Shown here piece by piece: positions 55,844 to 64,000 of a stretch of DNA of 64,000 nt. The DNA lies in NCBI RefSeq assembly GCF_006715635.1, contig NZ_VFNP01000002.1:1240001-1304000 (forward strand), read 5' to 3'. The notes under the pieces are model-generated. The model saw only the letters and a program-made list of their open reading frames with translations, had not been told where the DNA came from and did no database searches. The position numbers were made by a program, and so were the translations under genes. Every line of letters begins with the position of its first letter. Positions within the stretch are counted from its first letter, which is position 1. This DNA comes from Streptomyces sp. SLBN-118. Its GTDB lineage: Bacteria > Actinomycetota > Actinomycetes > Streptomycetales > Streptomycetaceae.

Positions 55844-57208
55844 TCAGGCCTCCGTGCTGATGAAGACGTTCTTGGTTTCGGTGAAGGCGGTGAGGGCGTC
55901 GGGGCCCAGTTCACGGCCGAGGCCGGACTGCTTGTAGCCGCCGAACGGTGTCCAGTAGCGGACGCTGGAGTGGGAGTTGACCGACAGATTTCCGGCTGCG
56001 ACGGCACGTGAGAGACGGATCGCGCGGCCGATGTCGCGGGTCCAGATCGATCCCGACAGGCCGTACTCGGTGGAGTTGGCGAGCCGGATCGCGTCGGCCT
56101 CGTCCTCGAAGGGGAGGACCACGGCGACGGGGCCGAAGACCTCCTCGCAGGCCGCGGGGGCGTCCGGCGCGAGGCCGGTGAGAACGGTCGGCGGGAACCA
56201 GAAGCCGGGGCCTTCGGGGGCGGTGCCGCGGATCCCCTTCAGCTCGTCCGTGACGTACGAACGCACCCGGTCCAGCTGAACCCGGGAGATCAGGGGACCC
56301 ATCTGGGTCTTCTCGTCCGCCGGATCGCCGACCACGACGGACTCGATCGCGGGCGCGAGAAGCTCCAGGAAGCGGTCGTACACCGAACGCTGCACCAGGA
56401 TGCGGGTGCGGGCGCAGCAGTCCTGGCCGCTGTTGTCCAGGAAGGACATGGGGGTCGCGGCGGCTGCGGCCTCGATGTCGGAGTCGGCGAAGACGATGTT
56501 GGGGCTCTTGCCACCAAGTTCGAGCGTCACACGCTTCACGCGCTCGGCACACCTGGCCATAATGCTCTTGCCGACCCGGGTCGAGCCGGTGAACACGATC
56601 TTCGCGACCGCGGGGTGCTCGACGAGCGCGCTGCCCGCCACGTCGCCCGCGCCGGGCAATACTTGGAACAGATCCTCGGGAAGGCCTGCCTCCAGGGCGA
56701 GTTCGGCAAGCCGCAGGGCGGTCAGCGGGGTCGTCTCGGCTGGCTTGAGCAGGACGGCGTTACCGGCCGCCAGGGCGGGGGCCGTGCCCCAGGCGGCGAT
56801 CGGCATGGGGAAGTTCCAGGGCGCGATCACCCCGATGACGCCGAGCGGTTCGAGGATCGTGATGTCGAGGCCGCCCGCTACGGGAATCTGGCGGCCGCTG
56901 AGGCGCTCCACTCCCCCGGCCGCGAAATCGAGGAGATCGCGGACGTTGCCCGCTTCCCAGCGGGCGTTGCCGATGGTGTGTCCGGCCTCGCGGACCTCCA
57001 ACCGGGCAAGTTCCTCGAGGTGTTCGTCGACGACGACGGCGAAACGGCGCAGCAGCCTGGCCCGGTCGGCGGGTGCGGCCGCCGCCCATGCCTGCTGCGC
57101 CTTGGCGGCCCGGGCGACGGCGGCACCGACCTCGGCGGCCGTCGTCGCGGGGACGCTCGCGACGACTTCCTCCGTCGCCGGGTTCAGTACCTTCAGCTCG
57201 TACGACAC
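55844..57208 (-). CDS. Aldehyde dehydrogenase of the amine-catabolic cluster
   Basis: This 454-residue NAD(P)-dependent enzyme has APWNFPMPIAAWGTAPALAA, the Rossmann FTGSTRVGK, the general base Glu in LELGGKSPN and the catalytic Cys in DNSGQDCCARTR. GTG at 57208 is preferred: GAGGAAC lies just upstream and the protein then begins at the family-typical SYELKVLNPATEE. A GTG at 57220 overlapping the previous stop is the alternative. It should oxidise the glutamylated aldehyde to the acid. Confidence 0.92.
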   Translation of the reverse strand: MSYELKVLNPATEEVVASVPATTAAEVGAAVARAAKAQQAWAAAAPADRARLLRRFAVVVDEHLEELARLEVREAGHTIGNARWEAGNVRDLLDFAAGGVERLSGRQIPVAGGLDITILEPLGVIGVIAPWNFPMPIAAWGTAPALAAGNAVLLKPAETTPLTALRLAELALEAGLPEDLFQVLPGAGDVAGSALVEHPAVAKIVFTGSTRVGKSIMARCAERVKRVTLELGGKSPNIVFADSDIEAAAAATPMSFLDNSGQDCCARTRILVQRSVYDRFLELLAPAIESVVVGDPADEKTQMGPLISRVQLDRVRSYVTDELKGIRGTAPEGPGFWFPPTVLTGLAPDAPAACEEVFGPVAVVLPFEDEADAIRLANSTEYGLSGSIWTRDIGRAIRLSRAVAAGNLSVNSHSSVRYWTPFGGYKQSGLGRELGPDALTAFTETKNVFISTEA

Positions 57209-57216
57209 GTGGTTCC

Positions 57217-58581
57217 TCACAGGCGTTCGAAGGAGCGGCGCAGCTCCCAGTCGGTCACCGCGGCGTCGAAGGCCTGGAGTTCGATCCGCGCCATGTTGCG
57301 GTAGTGCGCGACGACTTCGTCACCGAACGCGGCCTTGGCGATGGGGCTGTTCTCCCAGAGTTCGGCGGCTTCGCGCAGCGTGGTGGGGACCTGTTCGTAT
57401 CCGGCGGTGTAGGCGTTACCGGTGCACTCGTCGGGGAGTTCCAGCTGCTGCTCGATGCCGTACAGACCGGCGGCGACGAGTCCGGCCACGGCCAGGTGCG
57501 GGTTGACGTCGCCGCCCGGCAGCCGGTTCTCGAAGCGCGTCGAGCGGCCGTGGCCGACGACACGGAGCGCACAGGTGCGGTTGTCGTGGCCCCAGGCGAC
57601 GGCGGTGGGTGCGAAGGAGCCCGGCTGGAAGCGCTTGTAGGAGTTGATGTTGGGCGCGTACAGGAGCGAGAAGTCACGCAGCGCGGCCAGCTGTCCGGCC
57701 AGGAAGTGCCGCATGACCTGCGACATTCCGCCGGGTCCTGCGCCCGCCATCACATTGCGGCCCTCCGCGTCCTGGAGCGAGAGGTGGATGTGGCAGGAGT
57801 TGCCCTCGCGCTCGTTGTACTTGGCCATGAAGGTGAGCGAGACGCCCTCCTGGGCGGCGATCTCCTTCGAGCCGGTCTTGTAGACGGCGTGCTGGTCGCA
57901 GGTGACCAGGGCCTCGTCGTACTTGAACGCGATCTCGTGCTGGCCGGGGTTGCACTCGCCCTTGGCGGACTCGACGGTGAGGCCGGCCGCGGCCATCTCG
58001 TTGCGGATCCGGCGCAGCAGCGGCTCGATACGGCCGGTGCCGAGGACGGAGTAGTCGATGTTGTACTGGTTGGCCGGGGTGAGATCGCGGTAGTTGCGGT
58101 CCCAGGCCTGCTCGTAGGTGTCCTTGAAGACGATGAACTCCAGCTCCGTGCCCACATGCGCGCTGAAGCCGTGTTCGGCGAGGCGCTCCAGCTGGCGGCG
58201 CAGGACCTGGCGGGGCGCGGCGACGACGGGTGAGCCGTCGTTCCAGGCGAGGTCGGCCACGAGCAGAGCGGTGCCCTGGTTCCAGGGGACCCGACGCAGT
58301 GTGGTGAGGTCGGGGTGCATGGCGAAGTCGCCGTAGCCGCGGTCCCACGAGGACATCTCGTAGCCGTCGACGGTGTTCATCTCGGTGTCGACGGCGAGGA
58401 GGTAGTTGCAGCCCTCGGTGCCGTGTTCCAGGACCTCGTCCAGGAAGAAGGATGCGGCGAACCGCTTGCCCTGGAGCCGCCCTTGCATGTCGGGGAAGGC
58501 CAGGACGACTGTGTCAATCTCACCGCTCGCTACGAGGGCGCGAAGCTCCTCGACCCCGAGCGGGGGTTTGCGGTCTGCCAC
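57217..58581 (-). CDS. glnA4: Glutamine-synthetase-like gamma-glutamylethanolamide synthetase (GlnA4-like)
   Basis: The 454-residue enzyme has the glutamine synthetase fold: catalytic region GTELEFIVF, the ATP-binding ESAKGECNPGQHEIAFKYDE and NSCHIHLSL, and glutamate-binding NRTCALRVVG with ENRLPGGDVNPHLAVA. It lacks the adenylylation Tyr loop of GlnA. In S. coelicolor GlnA4 glutamylates ethanolamine. The flanking aldehyde dehydrogenase, SDR, permease, GntR regulator and gamma-glutamyl hydrolase match that pathway. The start is a GTG at 58581 with AAGGAGG nine bases upstream. The specificity is inferred from context. Confidence 0.88.
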   Translation of the reverse strand: MADRKPPLGVEELRALVASGEIDTVVLAFPDMQGRLQGKRFAASFFLDEVLEHGTEGCNYLLAVDTEMNTVDGYEMSSWDRGYGDFAMHPDLTTLRRVPWNQGTALLVADLAWNDGSPVVAAPRQVLRRQLERLAEHGFSAHVGTELEFIVFKDTYEQAWDRNYRDLTPANQYNIDYSVLGTGRIEPLLRRIRNEMAAAGLTVESAKGECNPGQHEIAFKYDEALVTCDQHAVYKTGSKEIAAQEGVSLTFMAKYNEREGNSCHIHLSLQDAEGRNVMAGAGPGGMSQVMRHFLAGQLAALRDFSLLYAPNINSYKRFQPGSFAPTAVAWGHDNRTCALRVVGHGRSTRFENRLPGGDVNPHLAVAGLVAAGLYGIEQQLELPDECTGNAYTAGYEQVPTTLREAAELWENSPIAKAAFGDEVVAHYRNMARIELQAFDAAVTDWELRRSFERL

Positions 58582-58617
58582 GGGATTACGCCTCCTTGGG
58601 TCAGCCGGAAGCCATAA

Positions 58618-58626
58618 GGTATTACC
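58618..58626. promoter_or_regulatory. Short palindrome in the glnA4/gntR divergent gap
   Basis: GGTATTACC is a perfect odd palindrome in an AT-rich patch between the divergent synthetase and GntR genes. The gap of 78 bases is small, so a regulator bound here would affect both. FadR-type GntR sites have a similar GT-N3-AC core. Assignment is tentative. Confidence 0.4.
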
Positions 58627-58659
58627 CAAGACCATTGCCTGGGAAGAGGAAACGGCGAC

Positions 58660-59388
58660 GTGGTGAAGAAGAACGATGCGGGCGACCGGCTGACACCCGT
58701 ACTGCGCACCGTACGCGCGGGCAACGGCTTCGAAGAGGCGCTGGAACAGATTCTTCAGCTGCTGCGCCTCGGCCTCGTCCCGGGCGGCGAGCGGCTGCCC
58801 GCGGAACGTGAGCTCGCCGAGCGGATGGGGATCAGCCGGGTCACACTGCGCGAGGTCCTGAAGGTCCTGAGCGACCAGGGTCTCGTGGAGAGCAGGCGCG
58901 GCCGGTACGGCGGCACGTTCGTGCTGCACCGCCCCGACGCCCACGGCGAGGACGAGCTGCGCAGGCGCGTCGCGGCGGTGGACGTCGAGGACACCCTGCG
59001 ATTCCGCGAGGTCCTGGAGGTGGGGGCCGCCGGACTGTGCGCCGCGCACGGCCTGACCGACGAGGGCGCGGACCGGCTGCGTACGGCGCTCATCGCGACG
59101 CACGACGCGCCACTCACCGAGTACCGGCGCCAGGACACCCTGCTGCACCTGACCCTCGCCGAGCTCTCCGGCTCACCCACGCTGACCGCCCAGTACGCCG
59201 CCGTGCGGGCGACGCTGAATGAGCTGTTGGACTGCATTCCGCTGCTCGTACGCAATCTGGAGCACTCCCAGCACCAGCACACCGCCCTGGTCGAGGCGGT
59301 TGTGGACGGGGATGCGGACGGAGCGCGCGAGGTGATGCGGGAGCACTGCGAGGGGACCGCGGCGCTGCTGCGCGGCTTCCTGTCCTGA
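58660..59388 (+). CDS. GntR-family regulator (FadR subfamily)
   Basis: This 242-residue regulator has an N-terminal winged helix (LPAERELAERMGISRVTLRE) and an all-helical FCD ligand-binding domain (TLRFREVLEVGAAGLCAAHG; EHSQHQHTALVEAVVDGDAD with metal-binding His). GTG at 58660 is used; the next codon is also GTG. Placed between the synthetase operon and the permease, it is the likely substrate-responsive controller of the cluster. Confidence 0.9.
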   Translation: MVKKNDAGDRLTPVLRTVRAGNGFEEALEQILQLLRLGLVPGGERLPAERELAERMGISRVTLREVLKVLSDQGLVESRRGRYGGTFVLHRPDAHGEDELRRRVAAVDVEDTLRFREVLEVGAAGLCAAHGLTDEGADRLRTALIATHDAPLTEYRRQDTLLHLTLAELSGSPTLTAQYAAVRATLNELLDCIPLLVRNLEHSQHQHTALVEAVVDGDADGAREVMREHCEGTAALLRGFLS

Positions 59389-59504
59389 CACATGCCGTCG
59401 GCCGATCCGTCACCACAGGTTTACGCGCGGGTCTTGCGCATTCCCGACGGCTACCGCAATGGTGTCCGCACAAACCTTTAACCTCTGCCTGCCAGGAGCG
59501 ACTC

Positions 59505-60950
59505 ATGGCCCAGGGCACCACCACACGCGACTCCTCCCCAGCCGACGACGCCTACCTCAAGGCCCGCACGCTGCGCCGCGGCAGCGCCGGCTGGCTGCTG
59601 CTCACCGGCCTCGGCGTCGCCTATGTCGTCTCCGGGGACTTCTCCGGCTGGAACATCGGCCTTGCCAAGGGCGGCTTCGGCGGGCTCGCGATCGCGACCC
59701 TCCTGATGGGCGTGATGTACGCCTGTCTCGTGTTCGCACTCGCCGAGCTGTCGGCGATCCTTCCCACGGCGGGCGGCGGCTACGGCTTCGCCCGGCGGGC
59801 GCTCGGCACCTGGGGCGGGTTCCTCACCGGCACCGCGATCCTCATCGAGTACATCCTCGCCCCCGCCGCGATCTCCATCTTCATCGGCGATTACGTCGAA
59901 TCGCTCGGGCTGTTCGGCCTGGAGTCCGGCTGGCCCGTCCATCTCGCCTGCTTCGCGATCTTCATCGGAATCCATCTGTGGGGCGTCGGTGAGGCGCTGC
60001 GCTTCAGCCTCATCGTGACGGCGATCGCGGTCGCGGCCCTGCTGATCTTCGCGGTGGGCGCCTTCACGGACTTCAGCGCGGGCAATCTGGACGACATCCC
60101 CGTCGACAAGGACGCCCTCGGCTCGGGTTCCTGGCTGCCGTTCGGGCTGCTGGGCATCTGGGCGGCGTTCCCCTTCGGCATGTGGTTCTTCCTGGGCGTC
60201 GAGGGCGTACCGCTGGCGGCCGAGGAGGCGAAGGACCCGGTGCGCTCGATGCCGCGGGCACTCGCCATCTCGATGGGAATCCTCGTCCTGCTCGCCGTGC
60301 TCACGTTCTTCGCCTCGACAGGAGCGCGCGGCTCCAACGCAATCCAGGAGGCCGGAAACCCGCTGGTCGTCGCCCTCCAGGGCAACGGCGCCCCGACCCC
60401 GCTCAGCCGCTTCGTCAACTACGCCGGCCTGGCCGGCCTGGTCGCGTCCTTCTTCTCGCTCATCTACGCGGGCTCGCGCCAGCTCTTCGCGCTCTCCCGC
60501 GCGGGCTACCTCCCCCGCTTCCTCTCCCTCACCAGCCGCCGCAAGTCGCCGTACCTCGGGCTGCTGATCCCCGGGGCGATCGGCTTCGCGCTGGCGGCGG
60601 GGACCGGGAACGGCGCGCGGATGCTCAACATCGCGGTCTTCGGCGCCACGATCTCGTACGCGCTGATGGCGCTCTCGCACATCGTCCTGCGCCGTCGCGA
60701 GCCGGGCCTTGCGCGCCCCTACCGCACGCCGGGAGGTGTGCTGACCTCCTCGGTGGCCTTCGTACTGGCGCTCTCCGCGCTGGTGGCGACGTTCCTGGTG
60801 GACAAGGACGCGGCGTTCATCGCGCTCGGCGTCTACGGCGTCGCTCTGGCCTACTTCGCCATCTACAGTCGGCATCATCTGGTCGCTCGTGCGCCGGAGG
60901 AGGAGTTCGCGGCCCTGGCGGCGGCGGAGGCCGAACTCGAGCGCAACTGA
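59505..60950 (+). CDS. Amino acid/ethanolamine permease (APC family)
   Basis: This 481-residue transporter has about 12 membrane helices. GVAYVVSGDFSGWNIGLAKG in the first helix and PLAAEEAKDPVRSMPRALAI in the loop are the pattern of Eat-type ethanolamine permeases and related APC transporters. CAGGAG precedes the ATG. It lies 27 bases before the gamma-glutamyl hydrolase gene, and these two form an operon. It probably imports the amine substrate of the GlnA4-like enzyme. Confidence 0.88.
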   Translation: MAQGTTTRDSSPADDAYLKARTLRRGSAGWLLLTGLGVAYVVSGDFSGWNIGLAKGGFGGLAIATLLMGVMYACLVFALAELSAILPTAGGGYGFARRALGTWGGFLTGTAILIEYILAPAAISIFIGDYVESLGLFGLESGWPVHLACFAIFIGIHLWGVGEALRFSLIVTAIAVAALLIFAVGAFTDFSAGNLDDIPVDKDALGSGSWLPFGLLGIWAAFPFGMWFFLGVEGVPLAAEEAKDPVRSMPRALAISMGILVLLAVLTFFASTGARGSNAIQEAGNPLVVALQGNGAPTPLSRFVNYAGLAGLVASFFSLIYAGSRQLFALSRAGYLPRFLSLTSRRKSPYLGLLIPGAIGFALAAGTGNGARMLNIAVFGATISYALMALSHIVLRRREPGLARPYRTPGGVLTSSVAFVLALSALVATFLVDKDAAFIALGVYGVALAYFAIYSRHHLVARAPEEEFAALAAAEAELERN

Positions 60951-60977
60951 ACAGGACCGGAACGGAACGGAGTCGCA

Positions 60978-61655
60978 GTGTCCAAGCCGCTCATCGGTGT
61001 CACCACCTACCTCGAACCGGCCGCCTGGGGCGTGTGGAAGATGCCCGCGGCTGTCCTGCCCGCCGGATACTCCCGCCTCGTTCAGGCGGCGGGCGGCCTC
61101 GCTGCACTGCTCCCGCCGGACGACCCGGCCTCGGCCGAGTCGGTCGTGGCCCGGCTGGACGGCCTGGTCATCGCGGGCGGCGCGGACGTCGAGCCCGTAC
61201 GGTACGGAGCCGAGCCCGACCCGCGCACGGGCCCACCGGTGCGGGACCGGGACGCCTGGGAACTCGCCCTGATCCGGGCGGCGCTGGCGGCCGGAACCCC
61301 ACTCCTCGGGATCTGCCGTGGCCTTCAACTGCTGAACGTGGAGCTCGGCGGGACGCTGGTCCAGCACCTGGACGGGCACGTCGGGGGCGTGGGTGTCTTC
61401 GGCCGCCACACGGTCGAGCCGGTACCGGGAACGCTGTACGCCTCGATCGTGCCGGAGGCGACGTCCGTCCCGACCTACCACCACCAGTCGGTGGACCGCC
61501 TCGCAACGGCGCTCACGGCAAGCGCCCACGCGGAGGACGGCACGGTGGAGGCGGCGGAGCTCCAGGGGGCGGGGTGGGTGCTGGGGGTGCAGTGGCATCC
61601 GGAGGCGGGGGAGGACGTACGGGTGATGTCGGCGCTGGTGGGCGCGGCGAGGTAG
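60978..61655 (+). CDS. Gamma-glutamyl hydrolase, class I glutamine amidotransferase-like (PuuD family)
   Basis: This 225-residue hydrolase has the nucleophile Cys113 in LLGICRGLQLLN and the His-Glu of GVQWHPEAGED. PuuD enzymes remove the gamma-glutamyl group from oxidised glutamylated amines, releasing glutamate. In this cluster the product would be the amino acid left after oxidation of the side chain (glycine if the amine is ethanolamine). The start is a GTG at 60978 with CGGAG about seven bases upstream. Confidence 0.9.
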   Translation: MSKPLIGVTTYLEPAAWGVWKMPAAVLPAGYSRLVQAAGGLAALLPPDDPASAESVVARLDGLVIAGGADVEPVRYGAEPDPRTGPPVRDRDAWELALIRAALAAGTPLLGICRGLQLLNVELGGTLVQHLDGHVGGVGVFGRHTVEPVPGTLYASIVPEATSVPTYHHQSVDRLATALTASAHAEDGTVEAAELQGAGWVLGVQWHPEAGEDVRVMSALVGAAR

Positions 61656-62050
61656 TTCCTCACGGGCGCGGTTCGACGGCGGGGGCGTGGCGCGCGGGGA
61701 CCCGCCACGTCCTGCCTTGCGGCGCGAAGGACCGACGAGCCTCACCCCCGAAGGGGGCCGCGGAGCGGGTGGAGTCGGGACGTAGAGCGTGATTTGTGGC
61801 GCGGGGACGCCTGTACCTCGCGGCAGACCAGAGACGCGCCGTAAATCATGCAGTCCCGGCTCTACCCCGGAGCGGCCCCCAAACGGCGCGCACGCGGCAC
61901 CGGGCAACCCCCGGCCCCGAGCCTCGGACCGGCTGCCCGTGCGGCGCCGGGCAACCCCGCACCCGCACCCCGAACCCGCCACCCCCGCGGCACTGGGCAA
62001 CCCGGCCAAGGCGCCAAACGGTCGCCGCACCGCGCAACCTCCAGCCCGCA

Positions 62051-62128
62051 CCCCGAACCCGCCACCCCCGCGGCACCGCTCAGCCCCGAACCCGCCACCC
62101 CCGCGGCACCGCTCAGCCCCGAACCCCC
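62051..62128. repeat. 33-bp tandem repeat in a degenerate GC-rich repeat region
   Basis: Two identical 33-bp units (62051-62083 and 62084-62116) and a partial third are visible; each begins CCCCGAACCCGCCACCCCCG. The first 26 bases also occur at 61968-61993. Between 61885 and 62050 are looser copies of GCGGCACCGGGCAACCCC. The whole gap 61656-62138 holds no supported gene; a CCCCC-GAA-GGGGG hairpin at 61745-61757 may end the permease/hydrolase transcript. Confidence 0.8.
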
Positions 62129-62138
62129 AACCGCTCGC

Positions 62139-63068
62139 TCATCCCGACCTCGTCAGCGTGAGCAAATCCCTCGCCGGGCCCGACGGCCGGTGTGACGTCG
62201 GCCAGACCGCGCGAAGGGCCCGCCGCAGGTCGACCCCTTCCTCCAGCGGGATGCGCGTCAGGCGGCGCGACGCCAGTTCCTCCGTGACGGCCAGTTCGCT
62301 CAGCACCGCCGGCCCCGCCCCGCTCACCGCCGCCGCTTTGACCGCCGTCGTCGAGGCGAGTTCAAGCAGTGGCTCCGCCAGCCCCCCGCACCCGCTCAGG
62401 GCCGAGTCGAGGACCTGCCGAGTCCCCGACCCCCGCTCCCGCAGGATCAGCGGGGTCGCCGCCAGTTCGGAGGCAGCGAGCGGCGCACGGCGCCTCGCCC
62501 ACGCATGGCCCGGCGCCGCCACCACCACGAGCCGGTCGTGGCCGATCACCGCCCCGTCCAGCCCTTCCGGCACGGACAGGCCCTCGACGAACCCCAGGTC
62601 CGCCTCACCCGCAAGCAGCCCTTGCGCGACCGCCGCGGAGTTCCCGGCCGACAGCGACACCGCCGTGCCGGGCCGCTCGGCACGGAGTGCGATCAGCCAG
62701 CCCGGCAGCAGATACTCCGCGATGGTCATCGAGGCAGCGACCCGCAGCCGCGAATCCCGCCGCCCCCGCAGCGCCTGCGCCCCCGCGTCGAACGCCTCGG
62801 CCGCCTCCACGACCCGCCGCGCCCAGTCGGTTACGAGCGCCCCCGCGTCCGTGAGCCGGGAGCCTCGCGGGGACCGGTCGACGAGCGCCACTCCCAGTTG
62901 GCGTTCCATCGAGCGGATCCGGCTGCTGGCAGCGGGCTGGGTGATTCCGAGCTCACGTGCCGCACGCCCGAGGCTGCCGTGCCGGGCGACCGCCAGCAGC
63001 AGCTCCAGCGCACCCAGATCCGGCACCCGGTGCGCGAGCGGAACCCGCTCTTCATCCCCATCGCTCAT
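62139..63068 (-). CDS. LysR-family transcriptional regulator
   Basis: This 309-residue regulator has a typical N-terminal HTH (LELLLAVARHGSLGRAAREL, ITQPAASSRIRSMERQLGV) and a periplasmic-binding-like effector domain (SRLRVAASMTIAEYLLPGWL; GEADLGFVEG; GHDRLVVVAAPGHAW). It is divergent from the TDT transporter with a 70-base gap, so regulation of that gene is likely. The gap contains GGGCCAT words and the short dyad CCATGG. Confidence 0.9.
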   Translation of the reverse strand: MSDGDEERVPLAHRVPDLGALELLLAVARHGSLGRAARELGITQPAASSRIRSMERQLGVALVDRSPRGSRLTDAGALVTDWARRVVEAAEAFDAGAQALRGRRDSRLRVAASMTIAEYLLPGWLIALRAERPGTAVSLSAGNSAAVAQGLLAGEADLGFVEGLSVPEGLDGAVIGHDRLVVVAAPGHAWARRRAPLAASELAATPLILRERGSGTRQVLDSALSGCGGLAEPLLELASTTAVKAAAVSGAGPAVLSELAVTEELASRRLTRIPLEEGVDLRRALRAVWPTSHRPSGPARDLLTLTRSG

Positions 63069-63138
63069 AAACCCAGCTTATGGGGCCATAGGGCCATGGT
63101 CCGTGGTGGGGAGCCCGGGCCGACTCGACAGTGGGTAC

Positions 63139-64000
63139 ATGGTCACAGCCGTGCAGCCCCGCACCCACTCCACAGCGCCCGCCCGCACCACCGTCCGGCT
63201 GCCCTCGCTCCGCCATTTCGGCCCCCATTGGTACGCGACGGTCATGGGCACAGCCATCGTCGCGAGCGCGGGCGCCGGCCTTCCGGTCGCTGTGCCGGGC
63301 CTGCGGACCGCCTGCACCGCGGTGTGGGCGCTGTCCGCCGCGATGCTCGCCGTCGTGCTGACCGCCCGGGCCGCCCACTGGGCCCACCACCGCGACCAGG
63401 CCCGCGCCCACCTGGCCGACCCGGCCGTCGCGCCGTTCTACGGCTGTCTGTCGATGGCACTGCTGGCGGTCGGCATCGGCACCCTGACCGTGGGGCGCGA
63501 CGCGATCGGTGAGAGAGCCGCGGTGGCAACGGCGGCGACGCTGTTCGGCGCGGGCACGCTCATCGGGCTGGCCGCCGCCGTCGTCGTCCCGTATCTGATG
63601 GTTGTCCGCCGCCGCGTCGCGCCCGCCACCGCCTCACCCGTCTGGCTGCTGCCGGTCGTCCCGCCCATGGTCTCCGCGTCACTCGGCCCGCTGCTCGTGC
63701 CGCACCTGCCCGCCGGACAGTGGCGCGAGTCGCTGCTGTTCGCGAGCTATGCGATGTTCGGGATCAGCCTGCTGGCGACGCTCATCATCCTGCCGGTGGT
63801 CTTCTCCCGGCTGATCCAGCACGGCGCCCTGCCCCTCGCCCTCACCCCCACCCTCTTCCTGGTGCTCGGCCCGCTCGGCCAGTCCACGACGGCGGTCAAC
63901 AAGCTCGGGGACGTGGCTCCGGCCGCGATCGGCGCTCAGTACGCCCAGGGCTTCGGCGCTTTCGCCGTGATCTACGGCGTGCCGGTGCTGGGCTTCGCTC
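63139..64000 (+). CDS. TDT-family (TehA/SLAC1-like) transporter, cut by the window edge
   Basis: The open frame from ATG 63139 runs to the edge (287 codons). It has repeated membrane helices, starting at HFGPHWYATVMGTAIVASAG, which is the characteristic G-x-x-W-[FY] start of TehA/TDT proteins. GPLGQSTTAVNKLGD is another family-like segment. TDT members export C4-dicarboxylates, sulfite or related anions. The LysR neighbour could sense such an anion. Confidence 0.85.
   Translation, partial: MVTAVQPRTHSTAPARTTVRLPSLRHFGPHWYATVMGTAIVASAGAGLPVAVPGLRTACTAVWALSAAMLAVVLTARAAHWAHHRDQARAHLADPAVAPFYGCLSMALLAVGIGTLTVGRDAIGERAAVATAATLFGAGTLIGLAAAVVVPYLMVVRRRVAPATASPVWLLPVVPPMVSASLGPLLVPHLPAGQWRESLLFASYAMFGISLLATLIILPVVFSRLIQHGALPLALTPTLFLVLGPLGQSTTAVNKLGDVAPAAIGAQYAQGFGAFAVIYGVPVLGFA

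Noticed and set aside
59478..62051. Reverse 857-codon frame opposite the permease and hydrolase
   Set aside because: It is antisense to two well-supported genes; composition is Arg/Glu/Gly-rich with no domain.

Overview
The window is high-GC actinobacterial DNA and almost certainly a Streptomyces chromosome. Signs of this are the very strong G/C preference at third codon positions, frequent GTG and TTG starts, AGGAGG-type ribosome sites alternating with apparently leaderless genes, Tat signals, and typical Streptomyces families (DUF1844, DUF2510, DUF1918, the NsdA-like HTH/TPR regulator, PqrAB). From memory, the gene order resembles the core-chromosome block of S. coelicolor running from the cobalamin/metNIQ genes through argCJBDR and pheST-infC to glnA4. 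I could not check that by alignment.

Layout. 1-5.96 kb: the N-terminal part of a low-complexity protein (probably the extended Streptomyces CobT), cobL (cobalamin), a GNAT acetyltransferase, and the methionine importer metQIN, which is preceded by a Cys/Met-rich 28-codon leader ORF. 6.5-10.6 kb: two small membrane proteins, a GNAT protein, a sigma factor, a Tat-exported glycerophosphodiesterase and a PlsC-type acyltransferase. 10.7-13.8 kb: pqrB-pqrA efflux/repressor pair with a perfect 18-bp palindromic operator, and a secreted lipase. 13.9-16.9 kb: argH and argG, separated by a 175-bp MITE-like element. 17.1-24.0 kb: two copies of a three-gene cassette (bis-heme ferric-reductase-like flavoprotein, secreted FMN-binding protein, ApbE flavin transferase) around a flavin-binding oxidase-like gene and an L,D-transpeptidase. 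24.0-28.9 kb: the tightly overlapping arginine operon argC-argJ-argB-argD-argR with an ARG-box region upstream.

29-37.3 kb: a catalytically degenerate histidine-phosphatase-like protein, a MocR-type regulator divergent from an EamA transporter with overlapping start codons, DUF1918, a GHL10-like hydrolase, a second palindromic repeat, 3-hydroxyacyl-CoA dehydrogenase, a NUDIX hydrolase and an HTH/TPR regulator. 37.5-46.1 kb: a phosphatase remnant, pheS-pheT, an orphan sensor kinase, a SpoU-family rRNA methyltransferase, and infC-rpmI-rplT behind a long leader. 46.2-55.0 kb: DUF1844, SseB, a serine hydrolase, a mycosin-like protease paired with a membrane protein, a PLP racemase/aldolase-like enzyme, then a small accessory or decaying stretch (ABM-SnoaL fusion plus a frameshifted secreted-protein remnant). 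55.0-61.7 kb: an ethanolamine-type gamma-glutamylation catabolic cluster (SDR, aldehyde dehydrogenase and GlnA4-like synthetase on one strand; GntR regulator, amine permease and gamma-glutamyl hydrolase on the other). 61.7-64 kb: GC-rich tandem repeats, a LysR regulator and a divergent TDT-family transporter cut by the window edge.

Systems. Arginine biosynthesis is nearly complete here (argCJBD, argGH, argR). Methionine import sits beside cobalamin genes. The flavinylation cassettes form self-contained extracytoplasmic electron-transfer modules. The 55-61 kb cluster should import ethanolamine or a related amine, glutamylate it, oxidise it and release glutamate.
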